From the NCBI GenBank assembly GCA_951812525.1, contig OX638316.1, positions 2,018,630 to 2,082,629 of the forward strand: 64,000 nt of DNA, in the 5' to 3' direction. The stretch's first letter is position 1. Every line of letters begins with the position of its first letter. The position numbers and the translations under genes are program-made. The notes under the pieces are model-generated. The model ran no database searches. It saw nothing but the letters and a program-made list of their open reading frames with translations, and was not told where the DNA came from. This document shows positions 45,311-53,752 of the stretch, piece after piece. This DNA comes from an uncultured Poribacteria bacterium. Its GTDB lineage: Bacteria; Poribacteria; WGA-4E; WGA-3G.

Positions 45311-45748
45311 CTACACAGAAGTGACGGTAATGCTGTGCCGTTTCAGAAGTGCCGTGGTTACACCGTCCCCGGACGTAAGAGTACCCGTAAAAGTGCCGTC
45401 GTAGATGTCGCCACAGCCACACGACGGACTTCTGGCTTTGAGGATCACATGTGTGGCTCCGTGCGATTGCGCGACCTGTAAAGCGTGATGTGCTCCCTTC
45501 AAATACGCGTCCGTTACGTCTGTGCCGTCCTCAGTCATAACCTTTGCTTTTCCGTCCAGTACGGCGTCCCCATCACCACCAACGATTTCTGCCGGTGGAC
45601 GCGGTGTGGACAAGCCTCCCGACTCCTCTGGGCAAACCGGAATGAGCTGATATGTTTTTTTTTGGTTCATCGCCGTTTCGTTTTTGCTATGACCACCGTC
45701 GTATCGGCAGCGAACACCCAAGAGACAAGCACTAATGATCACTTTCAT
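45311..45748 (-). CDS. DUF523 family protein
   Basis: 145 residues from the ATG at 45748 (AGGAAAT upstream). It has the DUF523 signatures ISACLLGVRCRYDGG at the start, LIPVCPEESGGLSTPRPPAEI in the middle and LKARSPSCGCGDIYDGTFTGTL near the end, with several conserved cysteines suggestive of metal binding. Function unknown in the family. It overlaps the end of birA by 17 bp, so the two are translationally coupled. Confidence 0.9.
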   Translation of the reverse strand: MKVIISACLLGVRCRYDGGHSKNETAMNQKKTYQLIPVCPEESGGLSTPRPPAEIVGGDGDAVLDGKAKVMTEDGTDVTDAYLKGAHHALQVAQSHGATHVILKARSPSCGCGDIYDGTFTGTLTSGDGVTTALLKRHSITVTSV

Positions 45749-46409
45749 GGGGTGTGATTTCCTGTAACGCCTCAAACTGACGCATGATTAAATCCGTCTC
45801 ACCTGCCTTCAGTTGCAGGTAAAGTTCTTCCAATTGATAGAGTATGACTCTTAACAACGGAGTCCGCCGGATCTCAGCGTCATGATTTCTAACATGGGCA
45901 GCTGCTATCCGTACAGAGGTTGCTGTTTCGCGTAGTTCGGGCGGAAAATCCTTTAAAACGTTATTGACGTTCACGCCGAAGCCCAAAACGAAAAAGGATT
46001 GGTGCTGGTTGTCATAGGCGAGTTCTGTTAGCACACCCGCCACCTTTTTTTCGCCGATACGGACATCGTTGGGAGCCTTAATCCGCGCGTCAAGTCCGTG
46101 TGTTTCACGAATTGTCCTTGCTATCGCGATTGCACCCATGAGATTGGGAAGCTCAACTTGGTCGCGAAGCAATCGATGTCTAAGAACGACGGACGCGAGA
46201 ATACACTTCCTTGGTGGTGCGTCCCATCTCCTACCGTATCTCCCTCGTCCGGCAGTTTGGTGCTCCGTGATAATCAGGGTTCCCTCTGCTACTCCTGCTT
46301 TTCCACGAGTGATAGCAAGGTCGTTAGTGGAGGCGACTTGTGAGTGGTGCTCAGTCTGACAGCCTATAATTGAGGTCTGAAGTGTTGCGTGTGTAAGAGG
46401 CATATCCAT
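45732..46409 (-). CDS. birA: Biotin--[acetyl-CoA-carboxylase] ligase (minimal)
   Basis: 225 residues. The ligase core begins with STNDLA, then AGRGRYGRRWDAPP (biotinyl-AMP loop), KAPNDVRIGEKKVAGVLTE and LGFGVNVNN. It activates biotin and transfers it to carboxylase carrier domains. The N-terminal helix-turn-helix repressor domain and most of the C-terminal SH3-like domain are missing, so it is a non-regulatory group I enzyme. The gene begins 4 bp after the TPR gene and runs into the DUF523 gene. Confidence 0.92.
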   Translation of the reverse strand: MDMPLTHATLQTSIIGCQTEHHSQVASTNDLAITRGKAGVAEGTLIITEHQTAGRGRYGRRWDAPPRKCILASVVLRHRLLRDQVELPNLMGAIAIARTIRETHGLDARIKAPNDVRIGEKKVAGVLTELAYDNQHQSFFVLGFGVNVNNVLKDFPPELRETATSVRIAAAHVRNHDAEIRRTPLLRVILYQLEELYLQLKAGETDLIMRQFEALQEITPHESDH

Positions 46410-46413
46410 GATG

Positions 46414-49362
46414 CTACTGACCTAAGTGCCTTTCTGCCTCAATCTTCCACTGTTCAGGCGGATTCAGATCGAGGAAGCGTTGCCATTGCATTCTCGCCTG
46501 CTCACGCTTTTCCCTATATTCATACATCAACGCCAGATTGTAATTCGCTGTCAAGTTGCGCGGTTCCAGTTGTATCACCCGTTCAAACTGTTCCGTCGCT
46601 GCGCCGAGTAAATCCATGCTAAATAGGTTGTTGGCGTAGTTGAGCAGTGTTGGGACGTGTGTTTCGTCTAAGTCGAGTGCCTTCTCTAAGGTCTCTTTTG
46701 CCCTATTGTAATCTAAGGCGTGCGTATAGTAAAGGTTGCCAAGGCGTTGATATGTTGTTATGGCGATGTCGTCATCTTCTCTCGCTGGTTGTTCAATCAG
46801 TTTTGCTTCCGCTTCATAGTATTGAATCGCCTCGTTCCATGCCTGTTCCCATTCTGCGATCCTTCCTAAATACAGGTGAATGCCTCGGTGTTCTGGCGCG
46901 TAAGTTCGCATATTTTCAAAAGTCTTTTTTGCGAGTTGATGCCGGTCGATTTCAAAATAAATGACACCTAGGTGGTAGTTTGCCTCACGGTTTCTTGGCT
47001 GCATTTCTGCGACCTGTTTGAAATCCTCTAAAATCTGGCTGTAACGATAAAGTTTATCACCAATCTGCTTGTAACGGAGTGTGAGCAACCCACGGTAGAA
47101 GTAAGCGTCTACATAATTTGGGTTCAAAGCGATAGTAGCAGTGTATTCCTTAACAGCCATCTCTGCGTATTGGTGGTAGTCGTCCCCCAACGTTTCTGAT
47201 TGCTGGTCGAGCAGGCGAGCGTACCTGTAGTGCCAATCGAAATTTTCTGGGTTGTACTGGTTTGCCAATCCGTAATAACGGATGGCATTCTCGCGTTCGT
47301 GGCGTTTTTCAAAGATAGACGCAAGCAAATGATGTAGTTCTGGATGTGCCGGTTCAATCTCCAAAGCGGGTTGATAGACGCGGATGATGTTATCTTCATC
47401 GTTGCGTGCGCGATAGATCGCTCCAAGGCGGAAAAATGGTTCTACCTCCGTTGCTTCGATGTTTGGCAACGGGTTCTGCAAATCACGTCCTATGTCGTTT
47501 TCAAGTAAAGTCGTATCGAGTGTAATCGTTTTTTCATAATGTTCGATGGCTTTGTCTATTTCGCCATGCTGTTCAAGGAGAATTCCGGCGTGGTAATGCG
47601 CTGCAACATCATCCGGGTTCAGTCGAACAGTTGCGAGCAATGCTGATAAGGCAGCATCGGGCTGTGCTAACGTAAGGTGAGACAGTGCCAGTAAGTAATG
47701 TGCCTCAGTGGTATCAGGCGCGATCTCAATAATTTTCTGTAGTGCATTGACAGCTCGCTCATGTGCCTCACGTCCTCGATAGATATGAACCATCTTGAAA
47801 AGTACATCTGGTCGTTGCGAATCTAATGCCAAAGTGCGTTCGTACAAGTTGAGTGCAGCGTCTGTATCGCCGTTTGCCTCGTGGCTTTGTCCTAATAGAT
47901 AGGTAGCCACAATGTCTTCGGGGAAGAGGAGTAGGTGTGTATTTAGAGGTTCAATAGCGGCTTGAAAGTTCCCTTCGTCGAAAGCGCGTTGTCCTTGTAC
48001 GATGAATCTGTCTGCTAACCCTGGGTCTACTACTAAAGCACGTTTAAAGTAGACGACCGACGCTTCTATATCGCCTTGCTGATGATAGAGCTCTCCGAGT
48101 TTGAGGTAGACCTCATTGAAATTTCCCAACGGAAGTTCAATTTCCAAGTAACTCGCGTCTGCTTCAATAATTTGAATTGTCTTTTCGTAATGCTTAATAG
48201 CTTGTTCAGCATTGCCTGCATCGGCTTCAAGGTTGCCAGCATAAAAATAGGAGCGCGGGTCATCAGGGAGAACCAGCATCGCTTTCTCCAGCATTAGCAT
48301 CGCTTCATCGGCTGTCATCAGCCCAGCGAAGTAAGGCTCAAGCGGTTCATAGAAAGTATCCTTGATATGGGGCATCAAGGAGAGTGCCTTTTGGTAATGT
48401 ATTAATGCTGTGGCGGTGTCGCCTCTGGCGTAGAGAATGTCTCCAAGCGATAGATGTGCTTGGGCGTGGCTCGGCTCAATTTCAAGCGTACGTTGATACA
48501 GTTTGATGGCACCGTCTGTATTACCTTTTTCGTCGAAGATAGTTGCCAGTTCATAAATCACCTGCGCTGAATAGGGTTCGTACTGTGCACCTTTGGCATA
48601 TTCTTCCAATGCGTCGTCGAAGAAGCCTTCCATGGCGAGTACTTGTCCCAATTTGAAATAGGCGGGTGCGAATTTCTTTTTCCGTTGTGTAAGGTTCTCG
48701 AACGTCTCGCGGGCACGATCTATTTCTCCCTGCGCGAAGTAGACTAAACCGATGCCGTGTTGTGGATATTCCCACTTCCGATTTAGCGTTCGCGCCCTCT
48801 CAAAGGCGTGGAGTGCCGCCGCATAATCCTGCTGTTTCAAATGAATCTCACCCATACGATAGTAGGCGGGATAGTGATTTGAATTGAGACGCACGCAAGT
48901 TCCAAATGCGGCAAGTGCTGCCTGGTATTCTTCACGCTGCTGATAGATGCCGCCAAGATTAAAATGTGCCCAAAACAGATCTGGGGCAATCTTAACGGCG
49001 TTTTGTAAGTAGGTAATCGCAGGATCAAGTGTTTCGTTTGTCTCTGTGGCATGAAGCGCGTGTGTGTAGCCCAAACCGTAATAAAACGCCGCAGCGATTG
49101 TCGCAGAAGAAGGTTGGCGATTTTCTTTTTCTGATTCATACAGCGTCAGAACGGCAGAAAGCCGTCCTTCCTCCTGCCACTTGCGAATAAAGTCTCGGTG
49201 TTTTTCTGCCGGTCGTTTCTTCTCTCGCAGCACCTTTGCGAAGTCCTTTTTCATGTTCGATTCCCATTTTTCCGCTGCGAGTGCTGGGATCGCAATTGTG
49301 TTGCACCATAAGCATGTAATTAGCCCTATAAATATGGCGGTCGTTTTCACTATTTTTTTCAT
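46414..49362 (-). CDS. Large secreted TPR-repeat protein
   Basis: 982 residues with a signal peptide (about 1-29, ending near ALAAEK). The rest is over twenty tetratricopeptide repeats in tandem, with recognisable patterns such as AHFNLGGIYQQREEYQAALAAF, AHLSLGDILYARGDTATALIHY and ANYNLALMYEYREKREQARMQW. It should be a periplasmic or surface scaffold, of the kind also found in cell-envelope assembly or cellulose/alginate export systems, though none of those genes is nearby. It is between rbsK and birA on one minus-strand operon. GAGGGA precedes the ATG. Confidence 0.93.
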   Translation of the reverse strand: MKKIVKTTAIFIGLITCLWCNTIAIPALAAEKWESNMKKDFAKVLREKKRPAEKHRDFIRKWQEEGRLSAVLTLYESEKENRQPSSATIAAAFYYGLGYTHALHATETNETLDPAITYLQNAVKIAPDLFWAHFNLGGIYQQREEYQAALAAFGTCVRLNSNHYPAYYRMGEIHLKQQDYAAALHAFERARTLNRKWEYPQHGIGLVYFAQGEIDRARETFENLTQRKKKFAPAYFKLGQVLAMEGFFDDALEEYAKGAQYEPYSAQVIYELATIFDEKGNTDGAIKLYQRTLEIEPSHAQAHLSLGDILYARGDTATALIHYQKALSLMPHIKDTFYEPLEPYFAGLMTADEAMLMLEKAMLVLPDDPRSYFYAGNLEADAGNAEQAIKHYEKTIQIIEADASYLEIELPLGNFNEVYLKLGELYHQQGDIEASVVYFKRALVVDPGLADRFIVQGQRAFDEGNFQAAIEPLNTHLLLFPEDIVATYLLGQSHEANGDTDAALNLYERTLALDSQRPDVLFKMVHIYRGREAHERAVNALQKIIEIAPDTTEAHYLLALSHLTLAQPDAALSALLATVRLNPDDVAAHYHAGILLEQHGEIDKAIEHYEKTITLDTTLLENDIGRDLQNPLPNIEATEVEPFFRLGAIYRARNDEDNIIRVYQPALEIEPAHPELHHLLASIFEKRHERENAIRYYGLANQYNPENFDWHYRYARLLDQQSETLGDDYHQYAEMAVKEYTATIALNPNYVDAYFYRGLLTLRYKQIGDKLYRYSQILEDFKQVAEMQPRNREANYHLGVIYFEIDRHQLAKKTFENMRTYAPEHRGIHLYLGRIAEWEQAWNEAIQYYEAEAKLIEQPAREDDDIAITTYQRLGNLYYTHALDYNRAKETLEKALDLDETHVPTLLNYANNLFSMDLLGAATEQFERVIQLEPRNLTANYNLALMYEYREKREQARMQWQRFLDLNPPEQWKIEAERHLGQ

Positions 49363-49402
49363 GGTCTGTTTCCCTCAGTTCCTGATGCTTTTAGCCATTC
49401 GA

Positions 49403-50353
49403 TTATTGATGAGATTCGGACATTAACAAATCTACTTTCGCGCGTGTGGGCATAGAGGGTGTCGCGCCGATTACGGTTACGGCTACTGCGCCTGCGGTGT
49501 TCGCAAAAGCGATTGCTTCACCTAAAGTTTCACCACTTGCCAATGCTGTTGCGAGTGCGCCACAGAAAGCATCCCCTGCTCCTGTTGTATCTACGGCATC
49601 AACAGAGAATGCGGGAATGCGTTCAGATGTTGTGGCTGTCAATATCAGTGCGCCTTGTTCTCCAAGCGTTAGCACGACGGCGGATGTTGCAGTGTCCACC
49701 ATGCGAGAGCGTAACGTCTCTGCTGCGTTACGTGCCTCTTCGTCATTGCTTACCTGCATCCCCGATAGTAACTCGGTTTCGGATTGATTCGGCGTAAGAA
49801 TATCGACGGATGCCAGCAGACTATCTGGAAGCGGCTGCGCAGGTGCTGGATTTAATATAACAGTTGTCCCGTGTGCTTTGGCAATCGCTGCAGCGTGTTC
49901 GGATGCGGCAATCGGTGTCTCTAATTGCAGAAGAAGCACATCGGCATCGGCGATGCAGTCGGCGGCAGCGTCTATATCCGTTGTCGTCAGTGCCATATTT
50001 GCGCGTGGTACCACAATGATGCTATTGTCACCGTCTGGTTCGATAACGATAGTTGCTACACCCGTCCCGATGTCCGTACGTTTTTTGACAAACCTACTGT
50101 CAATGTGTTCGTTTTCGGTCGCCGTGAGCAGCATCTCGCCGAAAGCATCTGCACCGACGCTCCCGATGAGCGCGACTTCAGCACCCAATCGAGCTGCGGC
50201 AGTTGCTTGATTAAATCCTTTTCCGCCCGTGAAAATGTCAAAGGCATCGCCGATGACCGTTTCTCCTTTATCTGGTCGCCGCGTTGCACGGCATACCAAA
50301 TCAATGTTCAGACTGCCGACGACGGTGACTTTCGGTGTTCTGCTGTTCCTCAC
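49403..50353 (-). CDS. rbsK: Ribokinase
   Basis: 316 residues from the GTG at 50353, selected for CAGGAG 6 bp upstream; the longer frame extends through the promoter. PfkB-family signatures are VVGSLNIDLVCRATRRPDKGETV, GGKGFNQATAAARLGA and the C-terminal DTTGAGDAFCGAL with the catalytic Asp. It phosphorylates ribose or a related sugar. First gene of an operon with the TPR, birA and DUF523 genes, which is an unusual mix. Confidence 0.93.
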   Translation of the reverse strand: MRNSRTPKVTVVGSLNIDLVCRATRRPDKGETVIGDAFDIFTGGKGFNQATAAARLGAEVALIGSVGADAFGEMLLTATENEHIDSRFVKKRTDIGTGVATIVIEPDGDNSIIVVPRANMALTTTDIDAAADCIADADVLLLQLETPIAASEHAAAIAKAHGTTVILNPAPAQPLPDSLLASVDILTPNQSETELLSGMQVSNDEEARNAAETLRSRMVDTATSAVVLTLGEQGALILTATTSERIPAFSVDAVDTTGAGDAFCGALATALASGETLGEAIAFANTAGAVAVTVIGATPSMPTRAKVDLLMSESHQ

Positions 50354-50386
50354 AATTTGCTCCTGTCTTTTTAACGATTTTAGACA

Positions 50387-50416
50387 ATTATAGTTGACGT
50401 GCAGTGCGAGTGTCAA
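50387..50416 (-). promoter_or_regulatory. Sigma70-like promoter for the rbsK operon
   Basis: On the minus strand TTGACA (50416-50411), 18 bp, TATAAT (50392-50387). Confidence 0.65.
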
Positions 50417-50527
50417 GGGTTTTGTGGTGGTTTTGACTTGCGTGTTCCATCAGAAACTGCTATTATGCACGCAAGCTGCGAGATATAAATCTTAGGCGTA
50501 AGAAGCGGGGTGTATCGTAATAAATCA

Positions 50528-52210
50528 ATGAATTCTAAATTAAAATATGCAATCGGCTTTTTAATCTTTTTAGGAATTTGCTTTATTTTCAGGTGGCGTG
50601 CTGAGCAGGTTGGGGGCGCGGAAACCCTTGTATGGTACAGCGTAATTCCACCGCTGCTTGCCGTCACGTTAGCGATTCTGACAACACGATTGTTTCCAAG
50701 CCTCTGTATAGCAGTAGGTGTTGGGATTGTGCTCTCGTGGTATCAGCAACATGCCACACCCATCGGCTTTGTGACGGAAATCATCTGGTTTGTCCGTGCT
50801 GTGAGCATCGGAAACGATGGGGTGGACCTCTTCAATTGTTGGGTTGTCCTGTTTGTTTGTCTTATCATGGCGACGATCTCTGTAGTGGTAGCCTCCGGAG
50901 GCATTAGCGGCGTTGTCGTTTGGCTTTCTCGGTTTGCGAAGGGACCGCGATCCTCGCAATTTATCACAGCGTTGATGGGGATTATTATCTTTATTGGGGA
51001 TTATTCGAATGCAATGCTCGTCGGACCTACGATGCGTCCACTAACCGATCATCATCGCGTCAGTCGTGAAAAGTTGGCGTTTCTTGTGGATTCCACGAGT
51101 GCGCCGATTGCGAGTCTGGCGTTTGTTAGCACTTGGATCGGTTATGAAGTCGGTCTCTTTAACGATGTCGCAGAAACGATCGGGCTCGACCGTGATGGGT
51201 ATTCGATGTTCTTTGATGCACTCGGCTTTCGGTTCTACTGCATTCTGACGATTATCTTTGTTATCGTCAACGCGCTCAGTGGTAAGGATTATGGGGCGAT
51301 GCACAAAGCTGAGACACGGGCGCGAGAGACAGGGAACATTGCCGCCCCGGATGCCCAAGCACTCGGGCACGCCGCATCCTTTACCAGTTTACCAAATGCT
51401 GTTATCCACCCTTTATCAGCGGTTTTACCCCTTTTCGCACTTTTTGGACTCCTCTTAAGTGGTTTCTGGATAGACGGCAAAGGCACGGGATCAATCCTCT
51501 CGCTAACTGCGTGGCGGGACGCACTTTCGGCAGCGGATAATGTCAAGATTCTTGCTTGTGCGGCGGCGAGCGGGTTTATTATTGCGATCGTCTGTGCCCG
51601 TTGTCTGGCAAAACTGCAATTCTCAGAGATCGTACCGGTCATCTGGAGTGGTATAAAGGGGAGTCTCACCCCGTTGGGCATTCTGTTATTGGCATGGGGG
51701 TTAAAAGCGTGCTGCGATCGGTTGATGACAGGTCAATTTCTTGCAACGATGCTCAGTGATGTCGTTTCGCCGCTCTGGTTTCCGATTTTCGTCTTTGTAT
51801 GCGCGTCTGTAACCTCTTTCGCGACCGGCACGAGTTGGGGGACGATGGCGATCCTGATTCCGACTGCTATTCCAGTGGCATTCTCGCTTGACGGTGGAAG
51901 CTACGGACTTACCACAATCATTTGTCTCGGTGCGGTGCTGGACGGAGCAATCTTCGGGGATCACTGCTCGCCGCTTTCAGATACGACGATTCTCAGTTCT
52001 ATCGCCAGTAGTTGTGATCCGTTGCACCATGTAAGGACGCAATTGCCCTATAGTCTCACTGTTGCGGGTATTGCCCTGTTTTGTGGTTATCTTCCTGCCG
52101 CTCTCGGTGCCGCTTCAGCGATTGGGATTGCTGGCGGTACGGGTGTAATTATCTTGCTATTTTTGGGGGTTACGGGCTTCCGCAGATTTCAAGAATCGCG
52201 TGGTGTTTAA
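50528..52210 (+). CDS. NhaC-family Na+/H+ antiporter
   Basis: 560 residues from the ATG at 50528 (a GTG at 50510 is the alternative; neither has a strong site), with about 12 membrane helices. NhaC/YqkI-type signatures include GIIIFIGDYSNAMLVGPTM with a membrane Asp, VDSTSAPIASLAFVSTWIG, and FATGTSWGTMAILIPTAIP followed by GAIFGDHCSPLSDTTILSS. It may exchange Na+ for protons, or a carboxylate as in malate/lactate antiporters of the same superfamily. SDR and cupin genes follow. Confidence 0.87.
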   Translation: MNSKLKYAIGFLIFLGICFIFRWRAEQVGGAETLVWYSVIPPLLAVTLAILTTRLFPSLCIAVGVGIVLSWYQQHATPIGFVTEIIWFVRAVSIGNDGVDLFNCWVVLFVCLIMATISVVVASGGISGVVVWLSRFAKGPRSSQFITALMGIIIFIGDYSNAMLVGPTMRPLTDHHRVSREKLAFLVDSTSAPIASLAFVSTWIGYEVGLFNDVAETIGLDRDGYSMFFDALGFRFYCILTIIFVIVNALSGKDYGAMHKAETRARETGNIAAPDAQALGHAASFTSLPNAVIHPLSAVLPLFALFGLLLSGFWIDGKGTGSILSLTAWRDALSAADNVKILACAAASGFIIAIVCARCLAKLQFSEIVPVIWSGIKGSLTPLGILLLAWGLKACCDRLMTGQFLATMLSDVVSPLWFPIFVFVCASVTSFATGTSWGTMAILIPTAIPVAFSLDGGSYGLTTIICLGAVLDGAIFGDHCSPLSDTTILSSIASSCDPLHHVRTQLPYSLTVAGIALFCGYLPAALGAASAIGIAGGTGVIILLFLGVTGFRRFQESRGV

Positions 52211-52301
52211 CCGGGTTGTGCTACAAATTTAGGACCGCAGAGGTTAATTGCTGGCATAGTTTAAGCTCCGCCAGCGAAAATAGGGTTTGGAGGGAAATGG
52301 T

Positions 52302-53120
52302 ATGAAAGTTGCACTTGAAGAAAGGGTCGCGATTGTTACAGGGGGCGCGCAAGGTATCGGTCGTTCTATTGTGGATGCGTTGATTGATAATGGCGCACAG
52401 GTGGCAATTGTCGATATCGACAAAGAGGCGGGTAAGAAGACCGCTGAGGAAATCCAACAGAGTGGTGGAACATGTCTGTTCGTAGAGGGCGATGTATCCA
52501 ACGCCTCAGAGATGGTGTCCGCTGCCGATCAGGTTGTGGCGCATTTTGGTAAAGTTGAGATTCTGGTGAACAATGCCGGAATTAACACACGGAGCGACAG
52601 GGTCCCAATTCATCAATACGCTTTTGAAGATTGGCAACGGATTCTGGATATAGACCTTACAGGTGTTTTTACGACGAGTCGTGCTGTTATCCCACATATC
52701 CTTGAATGTCATAGCAAGTCTGGCTCTGAGAACGCCACTGGTAGGATCGTTAACATCAGTTCTATTGCTGGGTTGGTGCCATTGCGTTTACAGAGTGCTT
52801 ATGTTGCAGCGAAAGCAGGCGTTGCCAATCTGACGCGTTCTATGGCTTTAGAACTTGGACCAGAAGGGATTCTGGTTAATGCTGTCGCTCCGGGTTCAAC
52901 GCTGACACGCGGCACGGAAGCCCTTTTTTACGGAGATGATGGCGCGTACACAGAAAATGCCGCAAGTCTGCTGTCGCATATCCCTCTTGGAAGACCGGGA
53001 AAAACCACGGAAATCGCAGCGGCAGTGCTTTTTCTTGTCTCACCAGATGCGAGTTATATTAACGGTAATATCCTTACGGTAGACGGCGGCTGGACCGCCG
53101 GTTACACACGGGATTGGTAA
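52302..53120 (+). CDS. Short-chain dehydrogenase/reductase
   Basis: 272 residues from the ATG at 52302, with GGAGGG 8 bp upstream. SDR features are VTGGAQGIGRSI (cofactor loop), NNAGI, the catalytic Ser in NISSIAG and YVAAK, then the C-terminal LTVDGGWTAGYT. It probably acts on a sugar or polyol with NAD(P). Overlap by 7 bp of the open frame of the next gene is not used, since that gene starts 47 bp later. Confidence 0.93.
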   Translation: MKVALEERVAIVTGGAQGIGRSIVDALIDNGAQVAIVDIDKEAGKKTAEEIQQSGGTCLFVEGDVSNASEMVSAADQVVAHFGKVEILVNNAGINTRSDRVPIHQYAFEDWQRILDIDLTGVFTTSRAVIPHILECHSKSGSENATGRIVNISSIAGLVPLRLQSAYVAAKAGVANLTRSMALELGPEGILVNAVAPGSTLTRGTEALFYGDDGAYTENAASLLSHIPLGRPGKTTEIAAAVLFLVSPDASYINGNILTVDGGWTAGYTRDW

Positions 53121-53167
53121 ATGATGGCGTACAGCGTGTGCCTATTATTGTTATACAAGGAGAAAAA

Positions 53168-53584
53168 ATGGCAAAGATTACTATGTTTAAAGGGTATCAA
53201 GGTGAACCTCCTATCCCGAAACCCAGGCATCAGGTTCAAGCAAATGTCGTCACGGTCCAAGACGGGGTCCCTGTAAAGTATTCAGGTTGCGACGGTATTG
53301 GTGTACGTGTCGTGCATCCTGCGAACCCAAGCGCGCCAGCACAGAACTTGGGTTTGGTTATGTTTTTTGTGCCACCACACGTTGTGCTTGAACCGGGAAG
53401 TCACCATACCGAAGAGTGCTATGTTATTCTGAAAGGGAAAGGCGTAATGACCCTCGCCGGTGAAAAAGTGCCGGTTGAAGCGGGGACATTCATCCATCTT
53501 CCTCCTTGGTGTGAACACGGTATTGAAAACACAGGTGATGAATCGATGGAGGTGTTAATCTGTACCTCGCCGCCGAACCCGTAA
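53168..53584 (+). CDS. Cupin-domain protein
   Basis: 138 residues from the ATG at 53168 (AAGGAG upstream). A single cupin barrel is at about 55-135: VFFVPPHVVLEPGSHHTEECYVILKGKGVMTLAG with the His-His/Glu metal ligands and LPPWCEHGIENTG for the second motif. It may bind a small ligand or act as isomerase. It follows the SDR gene by 47 bp. Confidence 0.85.
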   Translation: MAKITMFKGYQGEPPIPKPRHQVQANVVTVQDGVPVKYSGCDGIGVRVVHPANPSAPAQNLGLVMFFVPPHVVLEPGSHHTEECYVILKGKGVMTLAGEKVPVEAGTFIHLPPWCEHGIENTGDESMEVLICTSPPNP

Positions 53585-53752
53585 ATTGCCGAATAAATGG
53601 CGTTTTAGGCGGTTTAAGCCCCTAATTTTGGCATTATCCCCACTATTTTCATTTTTTTTTCAACTTTTTCCGAGAACCTTCGTTAAATAAAGTATCCTAA
53701 GTGTTTTATATAGGCTATAAACCATGCCTTTAATCTTTGGGGGTTTTAATTT

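Noticed and set aside
50356-50416. N-terminal extension of rbsK
   Set aside because: The open frame continues but crosses the TATAAT/TTGACA promoter and lacks a ribosome site; the GTG at 50353 has CAGGAG at a good distance.
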